Position numbers and translations under genes: made by a program. Below are positions 34,190 to 44,029 of a stretch of DNA of 44,029 nucleotides, piece after piece; the first letter of the stretch is position 1; every line of letters starts with the position of its first letter. The DNA is from Chitinophagales bacterium (GTDB lineage Bacteria; Bacteroidota; Bacteroidia; Chitinophagales; BACL12): contig JAIBBA010000011.1 of assembly GCA_019694895.1 (NCBI GenBank), positions 1 to 44,029 on the forward strand, read 5' to 3'. Under the pieces are notes generated by a model, which ran no database searches, was not told the origin of the DNA, and worked only from the letters and a program-made list of their open reading frames with translations.

Positions 34190-35920
34190 ATGCATCAGGT
34201 ATCCCTATTCATACGTCGCTTCAGTATCTCTGCATTATTGATGCTATTGGTTTTTTCTGCACAAGGACAAACCGATTGGACCTTTAAAAAAGAAGTTGTT
34301 GATTCTGTTCTTGAATTGCAATATTTCAGCACGCAAATGCCGGGTTATGCGATGTGTATTATTAAGGATGGTAAAATTGTGTATACCGGGGTGCGGGGAA
34401 AGAGCTCGATAAAATTAAATCAGAAAATGTCATCTACCACACAATTCAATATTGGTTCGGTGACTAAACAATTTACCGCTGCTGCAATTTACTTGTTGGA
34501 AGAGGAGGGGAAACTCAGTCTTTCCGATAATGTAAAAAAATATATACCTGAATTTCCTGATTACCCGACAGCGATTACTATTGATCAATTAATTCATCAT
34601 ACTTCAGGCATAAGAGATCATATTGAGGTTGCAACGCTGTTGAGTAAATACAAACAAGATTTGAATGAACTTGATGGCATGTTATCATGGATTCAAAAAT
34701 ATCCCGAATTAAATGCTGCCCCGGGAACTAGTTTTGCTTATTCCAATACCAACTATATGTTGTTGGCTGTAATCATTGAACGTTTGTCGGGAATGAAGTA
34801 TGAAGATTTTCTAGACACACAAATATTCAAACCTCTGGGCATGCAGGCAACTTATGTTGAAAGAGGCAAACATAAGACACTTCGCGATGGCACAACACAT
34901 TACGATATTAATTACAAACAAACCCATGCCAAACCTGCGGATGCTATTCAAAATGCCCCGGGAGCAACGGGTGTAATTACAACATTAGAAGATCTCGTAA
35001 AATGGGACAATAATTTTTATCATAATATATTGGGTAAAAAGAATCAGTCGCTGATTAATAAAATGGAGCAATCAGCTGTACTTGTTGATGGGTCTGATAC
35101 ACATTACGGCGCGGGATTGCTTGTAACCAATTATCGGTTTAAACCGGTTATTGAACATAGCGGAGGATGGGGCCAATATTTAACACAATATCGCAGGTTT
35201 CCTGATGAAGGTGTTACCGTTATTGTTTGCACTAACGCCTATTTAATGTCACCATTTGTTATGTGTGATAATGTTTGTAACACCTTATTCAATTATAAAA
35301 ATCTCCACCTGTTCACACAAAATAAGATTCCTGAAATTGTAAGTAAACAGATTTGTGGACCATATGCTGCGGAGAATAATCTTATTCGATACATATACAC
35401 GAAGAACAACAATTTATATATCGCCCGAATTGCGGAAGGAGACACTACAGCTTATCCAATGCGCTATGTAGGCCCGATGGATAATGGATATGCTTTTATG
35501 GATACAACAGGCAAAAGTATTTCCATTGTTATGGAAGGTAATAAGCCACATCATCTTTCTTGGGATGGAGGTACTTATTTTGGGGCAATGCGCAATTATC
35601 AATACATAGATACCACACTGGAAATCAATTTTTATAAGTATCATGGAAAATACTACTGCGCGGCTCTGGATAAGAAAATTCGTATACAGTATTTTTCAAA
35701 AGAAGATGAATTGACCATCCACCCATTTCCATTTATCAAATATAATTTGATTTCAAAAGGGGGTGATTATTATCAAGTAGAAGGACAACCCTATATTGTT
35801 CACTTCGGTAACGGGCATTTATTAATCGGCAACGACTGGGTATATAATATACGTGCCGACAAAAAAATTAAAAGACATATTGACCTCTGGCCTTTCGAAA
35901 AGAAATCTTCGGAAAAATAG
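34190..35920 (+). CDS. Secreted serine hydrolase, beta-lactamase/class C-like family
   Basis: A 576-residue exported serine hydrolase of the beta-lactamase-related (DD-peptidase/esterase) fold. After the signal peptide (ending SAQGQ) the motifs are SxxK with Ser90 and Lys93 (SVTKQFTAA), YSN (FAYSNTNYM) and HSGG (IEHSGGWGQY). The C-terminal about 200 residues are a beta-rich extension that I cannot assign. It may act on cell-wall peptides, small esters or D-amino-acid peptides. True beta-lactamase activity is not implied. ATG 34190 is chosen because it begins the signal peptide. Confidence 0.9.
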   Translation: MHQVSLFIRRFSISALLMLLVFSAQGQTDWTFKKEVVDSVLELQYFSTQMPGYAMCIIKDGKIVYTGVRGKSSIKLNQKMSSTTQFNIGSVTKQFTAAAIYLLEEEGKLSLSDNVKKYIPEFPDYPTAITIDQLIHHTSGIRDHIEVATLLSKYKQDLNELDGMLSWIQKYPELNAAPGTSFAYSNTNYMLLAVIIERLSGMKYEDFLDTQIFKPLGMQATYVERGKHKTLRDGTTHYDINYKQTHAKPADAIQNAPGATGVITTLEDLVKWDNNFYHNILGKKNQSLINKMEQSAVLVDGSDTHYGAGLLVTNYRFKPVIEHSGGWGQYLTQYRRFPDEGVTVIVCTNAYLMSPFVMCDNVCNTLFNYKNLHLFTQNKIPEIVSKQICGPYAAENNLIRYIYTKNNNLYIARIAEGDTTAYPMRYVGPMDNGYAFMDTTGKSISIVMEGNKPHHLSWDGGTYFGAMRNYQYIDTTLEINFYKYHGKYYCAALDKKIRIQYFSKEDELTIHPFPFIKYNLISKGGDYYQVEGQPYIVHFGNGHLLIGNDWVYNIRADKKIKRHIDLWPFEKKSSEK

Positions 35921-35939
35921 GTTGAATTAAATACGCGCC

Positions 35940-38900
35940 TTATTCGCCCAATATTGTTATCATTTCTACAAAAGTTCCCTCATCAAATCTGATCAACAGA
36001 AGTAATTGCCCTGAATGGGATTCAGCAACATTAACAGTGATATTACTTTGATCTGATTTTACTTCACAATTAACTTTTTCTCCGATCAGATTAAATAATT
36101 CCAACGATTGGAAATTAGCAGATTTCGGACATGAGATTTGGAAATTTCCTGTTGTGGGATTTGGAAATATTTGTATTTCTTCTGCAAGTATATTATTGAT
36201 GGCATCGCAAATGTCAACTGTTACAGTTACCTCATCGGTAGCGCTACAGCCATTTGCATCAATACCCTGTACTATATAAGTAGTTGTTGATGTGGGTGCT
36301 ACATCGATACTGCTACAATCAATACATGGAATGAGTGGATCGGGTGTCCAAGTATATTCAACTCCACCAACGGCGGTCAGCGTAGCGGTATCTCCCCGAC
36401 AAATAGTTATGTCTGCAGAGGCAGTAATATCCGGAATTGAATTTACAATAATGTCAACAGTATCCGATCCAATACATCCACTTGCATCGGTTACATAGAC
36501 AATATAGCTGATTGTTGCAGTTGGACTTGCAGTTGGACTTTCAATTGTAGTATAATCTAAAAATGTTGCCGGTGTCCAGTTATAGGCAACACCTTCTGTT
36601 ACAAATAATTTTATTTGTCCGCCAAAACATACTGTCGTATCCGGACCGGCAGTAATAACCGGAGATGGAATTGTATTTACGGTAACAGTATCTACATCAA
36701 CACAACCGTCGGCATTTGTAACACTTACAAAATAGGTAATATCGGTGAGTGGTGTACAAACCGGATTTGCAACAGTTGCATCATCAAGATACGTTGAAGG
36801 GCTCCAATTATAAGTGGTCCCTCCCGAAGCGTGTAAAGTTGTTGAGGTTCCGGTACACACAGGCGATGTTGCATCTACATCAGCAAAATCGGAAGGAAGT
36901 ACGGAAACCGATATCGTATCTGTATCAGTACATCCATCTGCTGTTTCAGATGTAACGATATAAATAATATCACTGAGCGGGGTACATGTTGGCGATGCAA
37001 TATCGGCATCATCAAGATAGGTTGAAGGACTCCAGTGAAATACAACACCACCTGTGGCATTTAATATCACATCGGCACCTGTGCATGTTGAAACATCATC
37101 ACCGGCATTTAAAAATGCAGCAGGAATAATATTTACCGAAAGAGAATCTACATCAACACAACCTTCAGTACTTATTGCTGTGATAGTATATGTAATATCA
37201 GTTAGCGGACTGCAAATTGGATTTGCAGATGTTGGGTCATCTAAATAAGTAGAAGGAGTCCATAAATAACTATCGGCACCTACAGCATGTAACATTACAT
37301 CGCCACCACCACAAGCATCAACATCGCCGCTGGTAGTTAAAAAGTTAGAGCTGTTCACTGTTATGGCAACTTCATCAGTACCAACACATCCATTAATATC
37401 CGTAACGGTTAGTGTATAAATAATATCTATTAATGGCGAAGCAATAGGATTAGCGGCAAATGCATCATCTAAAAATATCGATGGCGACCAGCTATATGAA
37501 ACACCGCCTGAACCATTCAATGTAGCAGATTCACCACTACAAATGCTGATATCATCGCCTGCATTTGCAACTGCAGGAGGAGCAAGTGTAACAGTAATGT
37601 TATCGATATCCGTACAACCATTTGCATTTGTAACTGTCACCACATAATTAGTAGTAGCCAATGGTGTGCATGTTGGATTTGAAATTGCGGGATTGTCTAA
37701 ATAAGTTGCAGGACTCCATGAATACGATACACCACCCGAAGCATTTAGCATTATACTACCACCGTTGCAAACAGTAACGTCGCTGCCGGCATTGGCAAAA
37801 TCTGCAACATAAGGAGTTATACTTTCTGCTGCGATGAAATTACTTATTGTGCTGCCTGTTGAACCGGCTGCTGCGCCATTATTCAGACCGAAGCAATCGC
37901 TGGTAGCGGTAATATTTGTTCCGAAGGTGCCGCCATTGAGATTGACGATAACGCCCGGCCAAATTGTTGCGCCATAATGTTTGAGTACACCACCGGAGCC
38001 ACCGCCACCGGGACCTGTACATTGGTCGGCGCCGGTATCACCACCTTTGCCGCCGTTTGCTGAAATGGTTAAGGCAGAAACCGAAGGGCAAACTAAGGCA
38101 ATAGTACCACCGGCACCGCCACCGCCTGCGCCATCGCCCCATGCCATGCTTGGGACAGTTACCCCATTTGAAATAATACTATGGCTATTGCCGATTATTT
38201 GATTTGCCTCTATGAGCACCAGTCCACCGCCATCACCGCCATCAGTTCCATTATTGTTATTGCCATGACCGGCACCGCCACCGCCTCCAAGGAAAAGTTT
38301 GTCGGCCGCCATTGTCTGGTCAGGAGCCAGGGATGCGAATCCGGGGCTTCCGGGGCAAGAGAAAAATGCCTCATCATTTTCTCCTGCCACGCCACCACCA
38401 CCGCCATTGGCACCGCCTCCGCCGCCTGCATTGTGGTCATTTCCGCCACCTCCGCCGTTGAACGCTTTGCCCCTGCACGCCAGGTATCCACTTGTGAGAA
38501 TAACGATTCCTTCGCCCTTGGCGCCCCCCTTTCCGCTGAGGGTATCAGAGTAGTAAAGGCTGGTTCCTGTGCCTGTAGGGCAGCTGGAGGGGTAATTTCC
38601 GGCATTGCCACCTCGAAATCCCTTTCCGCTGACATCAATATCAGCCGAAAAGGTCACCATATCGGCTTTGAAGGCCAGAATGCCACCGGTGCTGCCATTC
38701 CAATCGGCTGCACTCAAGGTTCCAACAATATTGACATCACCGTACACCGGAACGCGAACGAGCTGGATTGCTGACAGTGCAGTATAGTTGCGAAGTATGC
38801 CATTTTGAAAGGAAATAACAGACCCGCTGATGGCAGAAATAGTTGCCAACTCATAGTTTCCGGCATTATTATACGCGGTGAGATTACCGAAAGAGGCTGT

Positions 38901-39113
38901 ATTGGTGAGGTTAACCTGCGCACCTTTCATTTGAATCAACAACACACGGTCACCCACACTGAAACCGGCAGCGGAAGTTGTGTATACCTGATTGCTGCAA
39001 TTATTCACGGAGTCGACAACAGTGTATATATTTATCACTCCGCTGATATTCGTTTGAGCGTATGTGGCGGGAATGAGTAAAAGTGAAACAATGAAAAGTA
39101 TATATTTTCGCAT
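35940..39113 (-). CDS. Large T9SS surface protein: glycine-rich domain plus seven repeats
   Basis: A 1057-residue secreted protein. It has a signal peptide (MRKYILFIVSLLLIPATYAQ) and an N-terminal domain with a very glycine-rich region (about 190-400, runs such as GGGGGANGGGGG). Seven tandem Ig-like repeats of about 76 residues follow (about 437-969), each with a CxG Cys, a W(S/T)P core, a YLDD-like turn and GCxxxD. The end is a T9SS sorting domain (about 975-1057, QIFPNPTTGNFQISCP). It is probably a surface adhesin or matrix protein. ATG 39113 is preferred over one 15 nt upstream because it begins the signal peptide. No catalytic site is seen. Confidence 0.88.
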   Translation of the reverse strand: MRKYILFIVSLLLIPATYAQTNISGVINIYTVVDSVNNCSNQVYTTSAAGFSVGDRVLLIQMKGAQVNLTNTASFGNLTAYNNAGNYELATISAISGSVISFQNGILRNYTALSAIQLVRVPVYGDVNIVGTLSAADWNGSTGGILAFKADMVTFSADIDVSGKGFRGGNAGNYPSSCPTGTGTSLYYSDTLSGKGGAKGEGIVILTSGYLACRGKAFNGGGGGNDHNAGGGGGANGGGGGVAGENDEAFFSCPGSPGFASLAPDQTMAADKLFLGGGGGAGHGNNNNGTDGGDGGGLVLIEANQIIGNSHSIISNGVTVPSMAWGDGAGGGGAGGTIALVCPSVSALTISANGGKGGDTGADQCTGPGGGGSGGVLKHYGATIWPGVIVNLNGGTFGTNITATSDCFGLNNGAAAGSTGSTISNFIAAESITPYVADFANAGSDVTVCNGGSIMLNASGGVSYSWSPATYLDNPAISNPTCTPLATTNYVVTVTNANGCTDIDNITVTLAPPAVANAGDDISICSGESATLNGSGGVSYSWSPSIFLDDAFAANPIASPLIDIIYTLTVTDINGCVGTDEVAITVNSSNFLTTSGDVDACGGGDVMLHAVGADSYLWTPSTYLDDPTSANPICSPLTDITYTITAISTEGCVDVDSLSVNIIPAAFLNAGDDVSTCTGADVILNATGGVVFHWSPSTYLDDADIASPTCTPLSDIIYIVTSETADGCTDTDTISVSVLPSDFADVDATSPVCTGTSTTLHASGGTTYNWSPSTYLDDATVANPVCTPLTDITYFVSVTNADGCVDVDTVTVNTIPSPVITAGPDTTVCFGGQIKLFVTEGVAYNWTPATFLDYTTIESPTASPTATISYIVYVTDASGCIGSDTVDIIVNSIPDITASADITICRGDTATLTAVGGVEYTWTPDPLIPCIDCSSIDVAPTSTTTYIVQGIDANGCSATDEVTVTVDICDAINNILAEEIQIFPNPTTGNFQISCPKSANFQSLELFNLIGEKVNCEVKSDQSNITVNVAESHSGQLLLLIRFDEGTFVEMITILGE

Positions 39114-39177
39114 AGGTTGATGATTCAACGATAAAATTAATCAAATGCTGTTTTTCGGAACAAATCTCCGCTTTTGT

Positions 39178-40215
39178 ATGGCTAATAAGCTTGGAATTAA
39201 TGTGAAGATGTTTATTTTCTTCATGTTGTTGCAACAAGGTGCATTTTCTCAGGCAATTCCTGCTGATAGTATGTTTAGCTTGATCAAGCAATACAATGCC
39301 TATGGAGCAGGTGCCGATTGGGCTTCGATAGATAAACAGTTTCATCAAAGTCTCATTTCGGCACAAACCTCAGACGACACGATACAATCGTTGATACATG
39401 TTTTCGCTACCTTGGATGATGTGCATACTACTTTTCAGATAAATGGTAAAACGTATGGTTTTTATCATGGTGTAACTGCTGAGGAGTCTGCACAATTACA
39501 GCCCTTAATGCAACGTCAACGCGAAGAATCCGGCAAGATTTTTACGACAAAATTGCCCGGTGATATTGCCTATATCCGCATTCCGACTTTAAATATTTGG
39601 GGGGATGACATTCATGCATATACAAAAACCATTCAGGATAGTCTTTTAAATATTCTTGATAAAAATACAATAGGTTGTATTGTTGATCTGCGATTAAATG
39701 GCGGAGGAAATATGTATCCGATGTTGGCAGGATTATATCCATTATTAGGAAATAATACGGTTATGCATATCACCAATCCGGATAGTACCGTTGCTACAAC
39801 ATGGTTTTTGAAAAAAGGAAATTTATATGGTGAAAATATTTATGGCGATAAAGTTCCCGTAACCAATGTTGACTACACTTCTAAAGAAAATTATGACAAC
39901 TTAAAAGTTATGGTATTAATTGGTCCCGTTACCATGAGCAGCGGACAGGCAACAGCAGTTGCATTTTATAAGAGGAAAAATACCTTATTTATAGGTGAGC
40001 CAAGTGCCACGGGATATGCCACTGCAAAAAATTATTACCCCTTGCCAAACAATTGCTTCATGAATATGTCGTCGGGGTTTATAAGCGATAGGGAAGGAGA
40101 GCTGTATCCACAAGTGGTAAATCCGCAGTTGTGGGTAATACATGGCGACAATTTTGATAAGCTGTCGGAAGATCTGAAAGTACAGATGTCGACATGGCGA
40201 TTAACGGATAAATAA
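39178..40215 (+). CDS. S41-family (C-terminal processing peptidase-like) secreted protein
   Basis: A 345-residue exported protein with a TSPc/S41-like fold. It has a hydrophobic signal (about 10-27, [15 protein letters not shown]), the [11 protein letters not shown] segment corresponding to the DxRxNxGG motif, and TMSSGQATA where the second Ser is the likely nucleophile. [12 protein letters not shown] carries the conserved GxxTxG-like turn. There is no obvious PDZ domain. The exact start is uncertain: ATG 39178 or a later ATG in the hydrophobic stretch would also work. It is divergent from the large T9SS gene and 31 nt before kbl. Confidence 0.82.
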   Translation: MANKLGINVKMFIFFMLLQQGAFSQAIPADSMFSLIKQYNAYGAGADWASIDKQFHQSLISAQTSDDTIQSLIHVFATLDDVHTTFQINGKTYGFYHGVTAEESAQLQPLMQRQREESGKIFTTKLPGDIAYIRIPTLNIWGDDIHAYTKTIQDSLLNILDKNTIGCIVDLRLNGGGNMYPMLAGLYPLLGNNTVMHITNPDSTVATTWFLKKGNLYGENIYGDKVPVTNVDYTSKENYDNLKVMVLIGPVTMSSGQATAVAFYKRKNTLFIGEPSATGYATAKNYYPLPNNCFMNMSSGFISDREGELYPQVVNPQLWVIHGDNFDKLSEDLKVQMSTWRLTDK

Positions 40216-40246
40216 ATTTCAATTAATTTCACACCAAATTAATCAT

Positions 40247-41434
40247 ATGTATACCATTCAGGATCGTTTGCAACACGAAATTCAGGACATCAAAGAGTCG
40301 GGTTTATATAAAAATGAACGCATCATTACTTCACCTCAAGGTGCCGATATTACTTTGGCTGATGGAAGCAAGGTTGTGAATTTTTGTGCAAACAATTATT
40401 TGGGATTGAGTTCACATCCAAAAGTAATTGAGGCAGCAAAGAAGGCTGTAGATAGTCATGGATATGGAATGAGCAGTGTGCGTTTTATCTGCGGGACACA
40501 GGATATACATAAAACATTAGAACGCAAAATATCAGAGTTCTTAGGCACGGAGGATACTATTTTATATGCCGCAGCTTTTGATGCAAATGGTGGTGTATTT
40601 GAACCATTGTTTGGAGAAGAGGACGCCATTATTTCCGATGCTTTAAATCATGCATCTATTATTGATGGTGTGCGTTTGTGCAAAGCTGTCAGATATCGAT
40701 ACAATCATAATGATATGGCTGACCTTGAAGTGCAACTACAGGCAGCACAGGCACAACGCAGCAGGATTATTGTTACGGATGGTGCATTTAGTATGGATGG
40801 CACTATTGCGGCATTAGATCAAATTGTTGCGTTGGCTGAAAAATATAATGCCATGATCATGATAGATGAATGTCATGCATCAGGGTTTTTGGGCAAGACA
40901 GGTCGCGGCACACATGAGTATCGCGGAGTGATGGGTAAAATTGATATCATTACCGGCACGCTGGGTAAAGCACTTGGCGGCGCAAGCGGTGGATTTACAT
41001 CAGGAAGAAAAGAAGTGATTGAATTATTGCGTCAACGCTCTCGTCCGTATTTATTTTCAAATACGTTGGCGCCAAGTATTACAGGTGCTTCAATTGCTGT
41101 GCTTGATTTGTTGAGTGAGACCACTGAGCTGCGTGATAAGCTGGAAAATAATACCATGTATTTCCGCGAAAAAATGACAGCAGCCGGATTTGATATTAAA
41201 CCCGGTGTTCATCCTATAGTGCCTATCATGTTATATGATGCCGTATTGAGTCAACAGATGGCTGCGAAATTGTTGGAAGAGGGAATTTATGTGATTGGAT
41301 TTTATTATCCTGTAGTTCCAAAAGGCCAGGCACGCATCAGGGTGCAGATTTCTGCTGCTCATGATCAACATCATCTTGACAAAGCCATTTCAGCATTTGT
41401 AAAAGTTGGCAAAGAGTTAGGGGTAATTAAATAA
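40247..41434 (+). CDS. kbl: Glycine C-acetyltransferase (2-amino-3-ketobutyrate CoA ligase)
   Basis: PLP enzyme that, with CoA, splits 2-amino-3-ketobutyrate into glycine and acetyl-CoA in threonine degradation. The 395-residue protein matches Kbl of E. coli closely by eye ([40 protein letters not shown]). The Schiff-base Lys241 is in [14 protein letters not shown]. Threonine dehydrogenase (tdh), the usual partner, is not in this window. Confidence 0.96.
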   Translation: MYTIQDRLQHEIQDIKESGLYKNERIITSPQGADITLADGSKVVNFCANNYLGLSSHPKVIEAAKKAVDSHGYGMSSVRFICGTQDIHKTLERKISEFLGTEDTILYAAAFDANGGVFEPLFGEEDAIISDALNHASIIDGVRLCKAVRYRYNHNDMADLEVQLQAAQAQRSRIIVTDGAFSMDGTIAALDQIVALAEKYNAMIMIDECHASGFLGKTGRGTHEYRGVMGKIDIITGTLGKALGGASGGFTSGRKEVIELLRQRSRPYLFSNTLAPSITGASIAVLDLLSETTELRDKLENNTMYFREKMTAAGFDIKPGVHPIVPIMLYDAVLSQQMAAKLLEEGIYVIGFYYPVVPKGQARIRVQISAAHDQHHLDKAISAFVKVGKELGVIK

Positions 41435-41450
41435 TTGCTGCAAGAGAGTA

Positions 41451-42545
41451 TCACTTATTATATTTTCTGTTCACCCATCTTGGTAAAATCACCACACCAA
41501 GAAGCAGATAAGGGTAAAATGAAAGCAATCGCCATAATAATGCGAGGGTGGCTACTAATGCGGGGTCTGTAAAGTCGCACATCATGGCACTAAAGGTTAA
41601 TTCGGCAATACCTGCACCACCGGGACTTATGGGCAGCAACATGAGCATCCAGATGGCAAACATCCTGCTGAAAATTACCGGCAGATCGGCAAGTGTTGGG
41701 TCGAAAAAGGCATGGACAATGCAAATGGGAATCATAAAAAATGCTATCCATGTGATTGCCGTTGATATAAATAATTTCCACCAAAACCCTTTCGATTTAT
41801 GTTTTAATTCGTGCGATGTAAGTATCATGTCGTCACCTGTTTGCAGGGCATCATTACGCCATTTTTTGAGTATGGGTAAGCTGAAAAGAGATGACAGCAG
41901 ACTTTTAAATGCATGTGCATTGATGAATAAGCCGTAAGCGAGCAATGAAATTATGATTGCAAATAAACCATAGCCAAGAAAATAGATTGTTTGCATGTTA
42001 TGAAATGCCGACATCATGGGCAGTTCACTCTGGCTGCGACATTGTGCATCTGTGGCAAACATGGCATTTCCTCCTAGCAAAACAAATAAAATAAGTCCTC
42101 CGGCAGCAAGAAAAACCTGATCAAGGAATATAGTAAGCATGCTGGTGGCGGCGCTTTTTCCCAGGCTTAATTTTTCCTTTTTCATGAAATAAATAGCAAT
42201 AGCCGCACCCCCTACGGTGGATGGTGTGATGGCCGAAGAAAACTCCCACAAAGAGATCACGTTGAACGATTGATACCAGCTCAATTTGTTGTCGGTAATG
42301 AGTCGTAATCGATACATATATCCAATATGGCGCGCTACCATCATCAGCGCACCGAAAGCGAGCCATCCGAAAGCATCCTGAGCCCATTGGATGTGGGAAA
42401 TGGCTTTATAATCGAATGAAGTATAAATGAGATATGCGGAGATACCAAGACTCAGCGCTATGACTGCGGCTATGCGCGTGTAGGAAAACTGTTTGTTGAT
42501 TTGTTTTTCCTGCTCGTTGCCCGGTTGCTCAATCATTGAAGCCAT
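41451..42545 (-). CDS. LPG-synthase transmembrane (flippase-like) domain membrane protein
   Basis: A 364-residue inner-membrane protein with about eight transmembrane helices. It resembles the lysylphosphatidylglycerol synthase transmembrane/UPF0104 family: ARHIGYMYRL, SAITPSTVGGAAIAIYFM and PISPGGAGIAEL are typical. No lysyl-transferase domain is attached, so it probably flips or handles a lipid rather than making lysyl-PG. The substrate is unknown. It is convergent with kbl (16-nt gap). Confidence 0.87.
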   Translation of the reverse strand: MASMIEQPGNEQEKQINKQFSYTRIAAVIALSLGISAYLIYTSFDYKAISHIQWAQDAFGWLAFGALMMVARHIGYMYRLRLITDNKLSWYQSFNVISLWEFSSAITPSTVGGAAIAIYFMKKEKLSLGKSAATSMLTIFLDQVFLAAGGLILFVLLGGNAMFATDAQCRSQSELPMMSAFHNMQTIYFLGYGLFAIIISLLAYGLFINAHAFKSLLSSLFSLPILKKWRNDALQTGDDMILTSHELKHKSKGFWWKLFISTAITWIAFFMIPICIVHAFFDPTLADLPVIFSRMFAIWMLMLLPISPGGAGIAELTFSAMMCDFTDPALVATLALLWRLLSFYPYLLLGVVILPRWVNRKYNK

Positions 42546-42585
42546 ATGCCTTTCGAAGTTATAGAAAAAAGTTGAACATGAAACG

Positions 42586-43203
42586 TTGGCTTATTTGCCC
42601 AAGGTAAAACAAGCTGCATATAGCGCTAAGGTTGTTTTAACACTTTTTCTTTTGTCAATTATACTTCCATTAATACCTTTAAGCCTTATGCACAGGTTTT
42701 ATGCATGCATATTATTACTATTGGCAACTTGTTCGATGAGCAGCGGGTTGGTCATGTACCTGCGCACTACACATGCTCGACGGGAGGTGATTGTGCAATA
42801 TTCCCGCACAGAAAACCAACCGGAGACAACAATTTTAAAGCTCTCCGGCAACGAATTCACTGCACTTGAGAAGGAAAGAATTTCTGAAAAGATATTTGAA
42901 ATTCAATGGAAGGGTGAAAGGTATGATATTATTGATTTGCAATATCAGCAAAATGGCGATGTTTACCTGACCGCGCATCACGACAAAAAGGAAGCAAAGG
43001 CAATTAAAGATTTTGCAGATGCGCATCAAGATAGTGCAAATGCCGGGAACCTCATTTTCTTCTCTTTTTGCGACGGCATTATTCACACTGATATCATTCA
43101 TTTTATCCCAAGTGAAATTTTCTTGCATAGTGAATATAATGTGATCCTGCATAGGCATTCTATTTCACCCACTTCTCCACCTCCGGATTTTTTAGCGGCA
43201 TAA
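42586..43203 (+). CDS. Membrane-anchored protein of unknown function upstream of a TonB receptor
   Basis: I do not recognise a family. From TTG 42586 the product has 205 residues with two N-terminal hydrophobic helices (about 16-58), then a soluble part rich in His and Asp/Glu (AHHDKKEAK, HTDIIHF). No ATG lies in frame before 42688, which would leave a single helix, so the start is uncertain. It ends 28 nt before the TonB-dependent receptor gene in the same direction, so an operon is likely. Small envelope proteins often precede TonB receptors in Bacteroidota. Confidence 0.6.
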   Translation: MAYLPKVKQAAYSAKVVLTLFLLSIILPLIPLSLMHRFYACILLLLATCSMSSGLVMYLRTTHARREVIVQYSRTENQPETTILKLSGNEFTALEKERISEKIFEIQWKGERYDIIDLQYQQNGDVYLTAHHDKKEAKAIKDFADAHQDSANAGNLIFFSFCDGIIHTDIIHFIPSEIFLHSEYNVILHRHSISPTSPPPDFLAA

Positions 43204-43231
43204 ACAATTATGTAACGCTAAAACATACAAC

Positions 43232-44029
43232 ATGACCCTATTTCGAAATGGGTTATTGGTGTTGGCAACAATGTATTTATATGCATCTGTGTGTTTTGCA
43301 CAAACGGACACAGTTACATTGGATCGTATCGTAGTAACCTCTTTTAAGGATACGCGTTTACGTGAAAGTAGCCTTACCATCACACCCATCACTTTATCTG
43401 ATATCGCACAAAGAGGTGCATTTAATATTTCTGATGCTCTGGCAAAAACTCCGGGCCTAAGTCAATTAGGTACAGGAAATGCTATTTCCAAACCTGTAAT
43501 TCGTGGTTTGTATGGCAATCGTGTATTGATATTGCTTTCGGGTATGCGATTCGATAATCAGCAATGGCAAGATGAGCACGGACTCGGATTGAGTGAAGTG
43601 GGTATCGGCAGCGTTGAAGTGATTAAAGGACCTTTCAGTTTATTACATGGAAGTGATGCCGTAGGCGGTGTTATCAATATCATTGAAGAGGATAAATCCG
43701 ATCCGTTTCACATTGATCAGGATGTTTCTGTAAAATTCAATACAAACACACTTGGTGAAATGGTCCAGTATGGCTATAAGCGCAATGATGGCGCACACTG
43801 GATAGGCATACGTCTGGCTGCAGAATCAAGCCCGGATTACAGCGATGGCAATGGAACGAGAGTGCTTAACAGTCGCTATGATGGTTATTATCTAAAAGGC
43901 AATTATGGCTTTAAGAAAGGTAATTGGATAAGCGATAATCATTACATGGGTTCCTTTAATCGATATGGATTTATTTTCAGCGATATCCGCGATTTCTTTG
44001 AAACGCCCGACGCACGATTCAGCAGATCT
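43232..44029 (+). CDS. TonB-dependent outer-membrane receptor, 5' part (runs off window end)
   Basis: The frame from ATG 43232 stays open to the last base and gives 266 residues of an incomplete protein. It has a signal peptide (ending CFAQ), a short TonB-box-like start and a full plug domain: ISDALAKTPGLSQLG, VIRGLYGNRVLILLSGMR and VEVIKGPFSLLHGSDAVGG. The first barrel strands follow. TonB receptors import chelated metals, vitamins or other ligands using inner-membrane energy. The ligand cannot be told from this part. No CarboxypepD-like N-terminal domain is present, so it is not of the SusC type. Confidence 0.93.
   Translation, partial: MTLFRNGLLVLATMYLYASVCFAQTDTVTLDRIVVTSFKDTRLRESSLTITPITLSDIAQRGAFNISDALAKTPGLSQLGTGNAISKPVIRGLYGNRVLILLSGMRFDNQQWQDEHGLGLSEVGIGSVEVIKGPFSLLHGSDAVGGVINIIEEDKSDPFHIDQDVSVKFNTNTLGEMVQYGYKRNDGAHWIGIRLAAESSPDYSDGNGTRVLNSRYDGYYLKGNYGFKKGNWISDNHYMGSFNRYGFIFSDIRDFFETPDARFSRS

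Noticed and set aside
36200..37830. Regularly spaced repeats of about 228 bp, considered as a CRISPR-like or satellite array
   Set aside because: They are coding repeats of the large T9SS protein, far too long and diverged for CRISPR, and in frame throughout.
37981..38787. Plus-strand open frames with Pro/Ala-rich translations opposite the large T9SS gene
   Set aside because: They are the complement of the glycine-rich coding region (GGN read as NCC) and lack promoters or signals.

Overview
This window is a gene-dense (about 40-45% G+C by eye) chromosomal fragment from a member of the Bacteroidota, most likely an uncultivated Chitinophagales/Sphingobacteriales-like or Saprospirales-like organism. 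The evidence is: several promoters of the Bacteroidota type (a -7 box TAnnTTTG, sometimes with TTTG about 20 nt upstream); little sign of Shine-Dalgarno sequences; three secreted proteins ending in a type IX secretion (T9SS) C-terminal sorting domain; many lipoproteins; a LytS/LytTR two-component pair with a beta-propeller sensor; a Bacteroidota-type GH3 protein; and a TonB receptor. I see no rRNA, tRNA, CRISPR array, prophage or full insertion sequence.

Layout. (1) 1-3872: a 529-nt leader region and a B12-dependent class II ribonucleotide reductase with a strong terminator. (2) 3941-11267: an aromatic/tryptophan catabolism region. A secreted intradiol dioxygenase and an atypical SDR are followed by 3-hydroxyanthranilate dioxygenase, ACMS decarboxylase, kynureninase, a cytochrome c lipoprotein (opposite strand) and kynurenine 3-monooxygenase. 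Together the four core enzymes take kynurenine to 2-aminomuconate semialdehyde, the branch leading away from quinolinate and NAD. A 454-bp cassette carrying a GxxExxY (PD-(D/E)XK-like) gene between inverted repeats lies between the dioxygenase and decarboxylase genes. (3) 11268-15041: a REP-like palindrome, a small lipoprotein, two tandem paralogous DUF5011-like lipoproteins and a T9SS-exported subtilisin with an altered catalytic Asp. (4) 15058-22825: recJ, lptB, a GH3-family protein and a LytTR regulator/LytS kinase pair. (5) 22952-25350: a CotH-kinase/beta-helix lipoprotein gene broken by an apparent frameshift near its 5' end. (6) 25455-30233: rimP-nusA-infB with a strong hairpin in the rimP leader, then a 488-nt non-coding region holding hairpins and a five-unit array with a 21-bp period. 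(7) 30645-35920: tatA, gatA, a LysM lytic transglycosylase and a serine beta-lactamase-like protein. (8) 35940-44029: a 1057-residue T9SS surface protein with seven repeats, an S41-like peptidase, kbl, a flippase-like membrane protein, a small membrane-anchored protein and the 5' part of a TonB-dependent receptor cut by the window edge.

Most genes are ordinary housekeeping or secretion genes. The parts most worth a second look are the inverted-repeat GxxExxY cassette inside the kynurenine cluster, the phased 21-bp array upstream of tatA, the rimP leader hairpin, the T9SS-tagged intradiol dioxygenase with a Tat-like signal, and the catalytic-residue changes in the SDR and the subtilisin.
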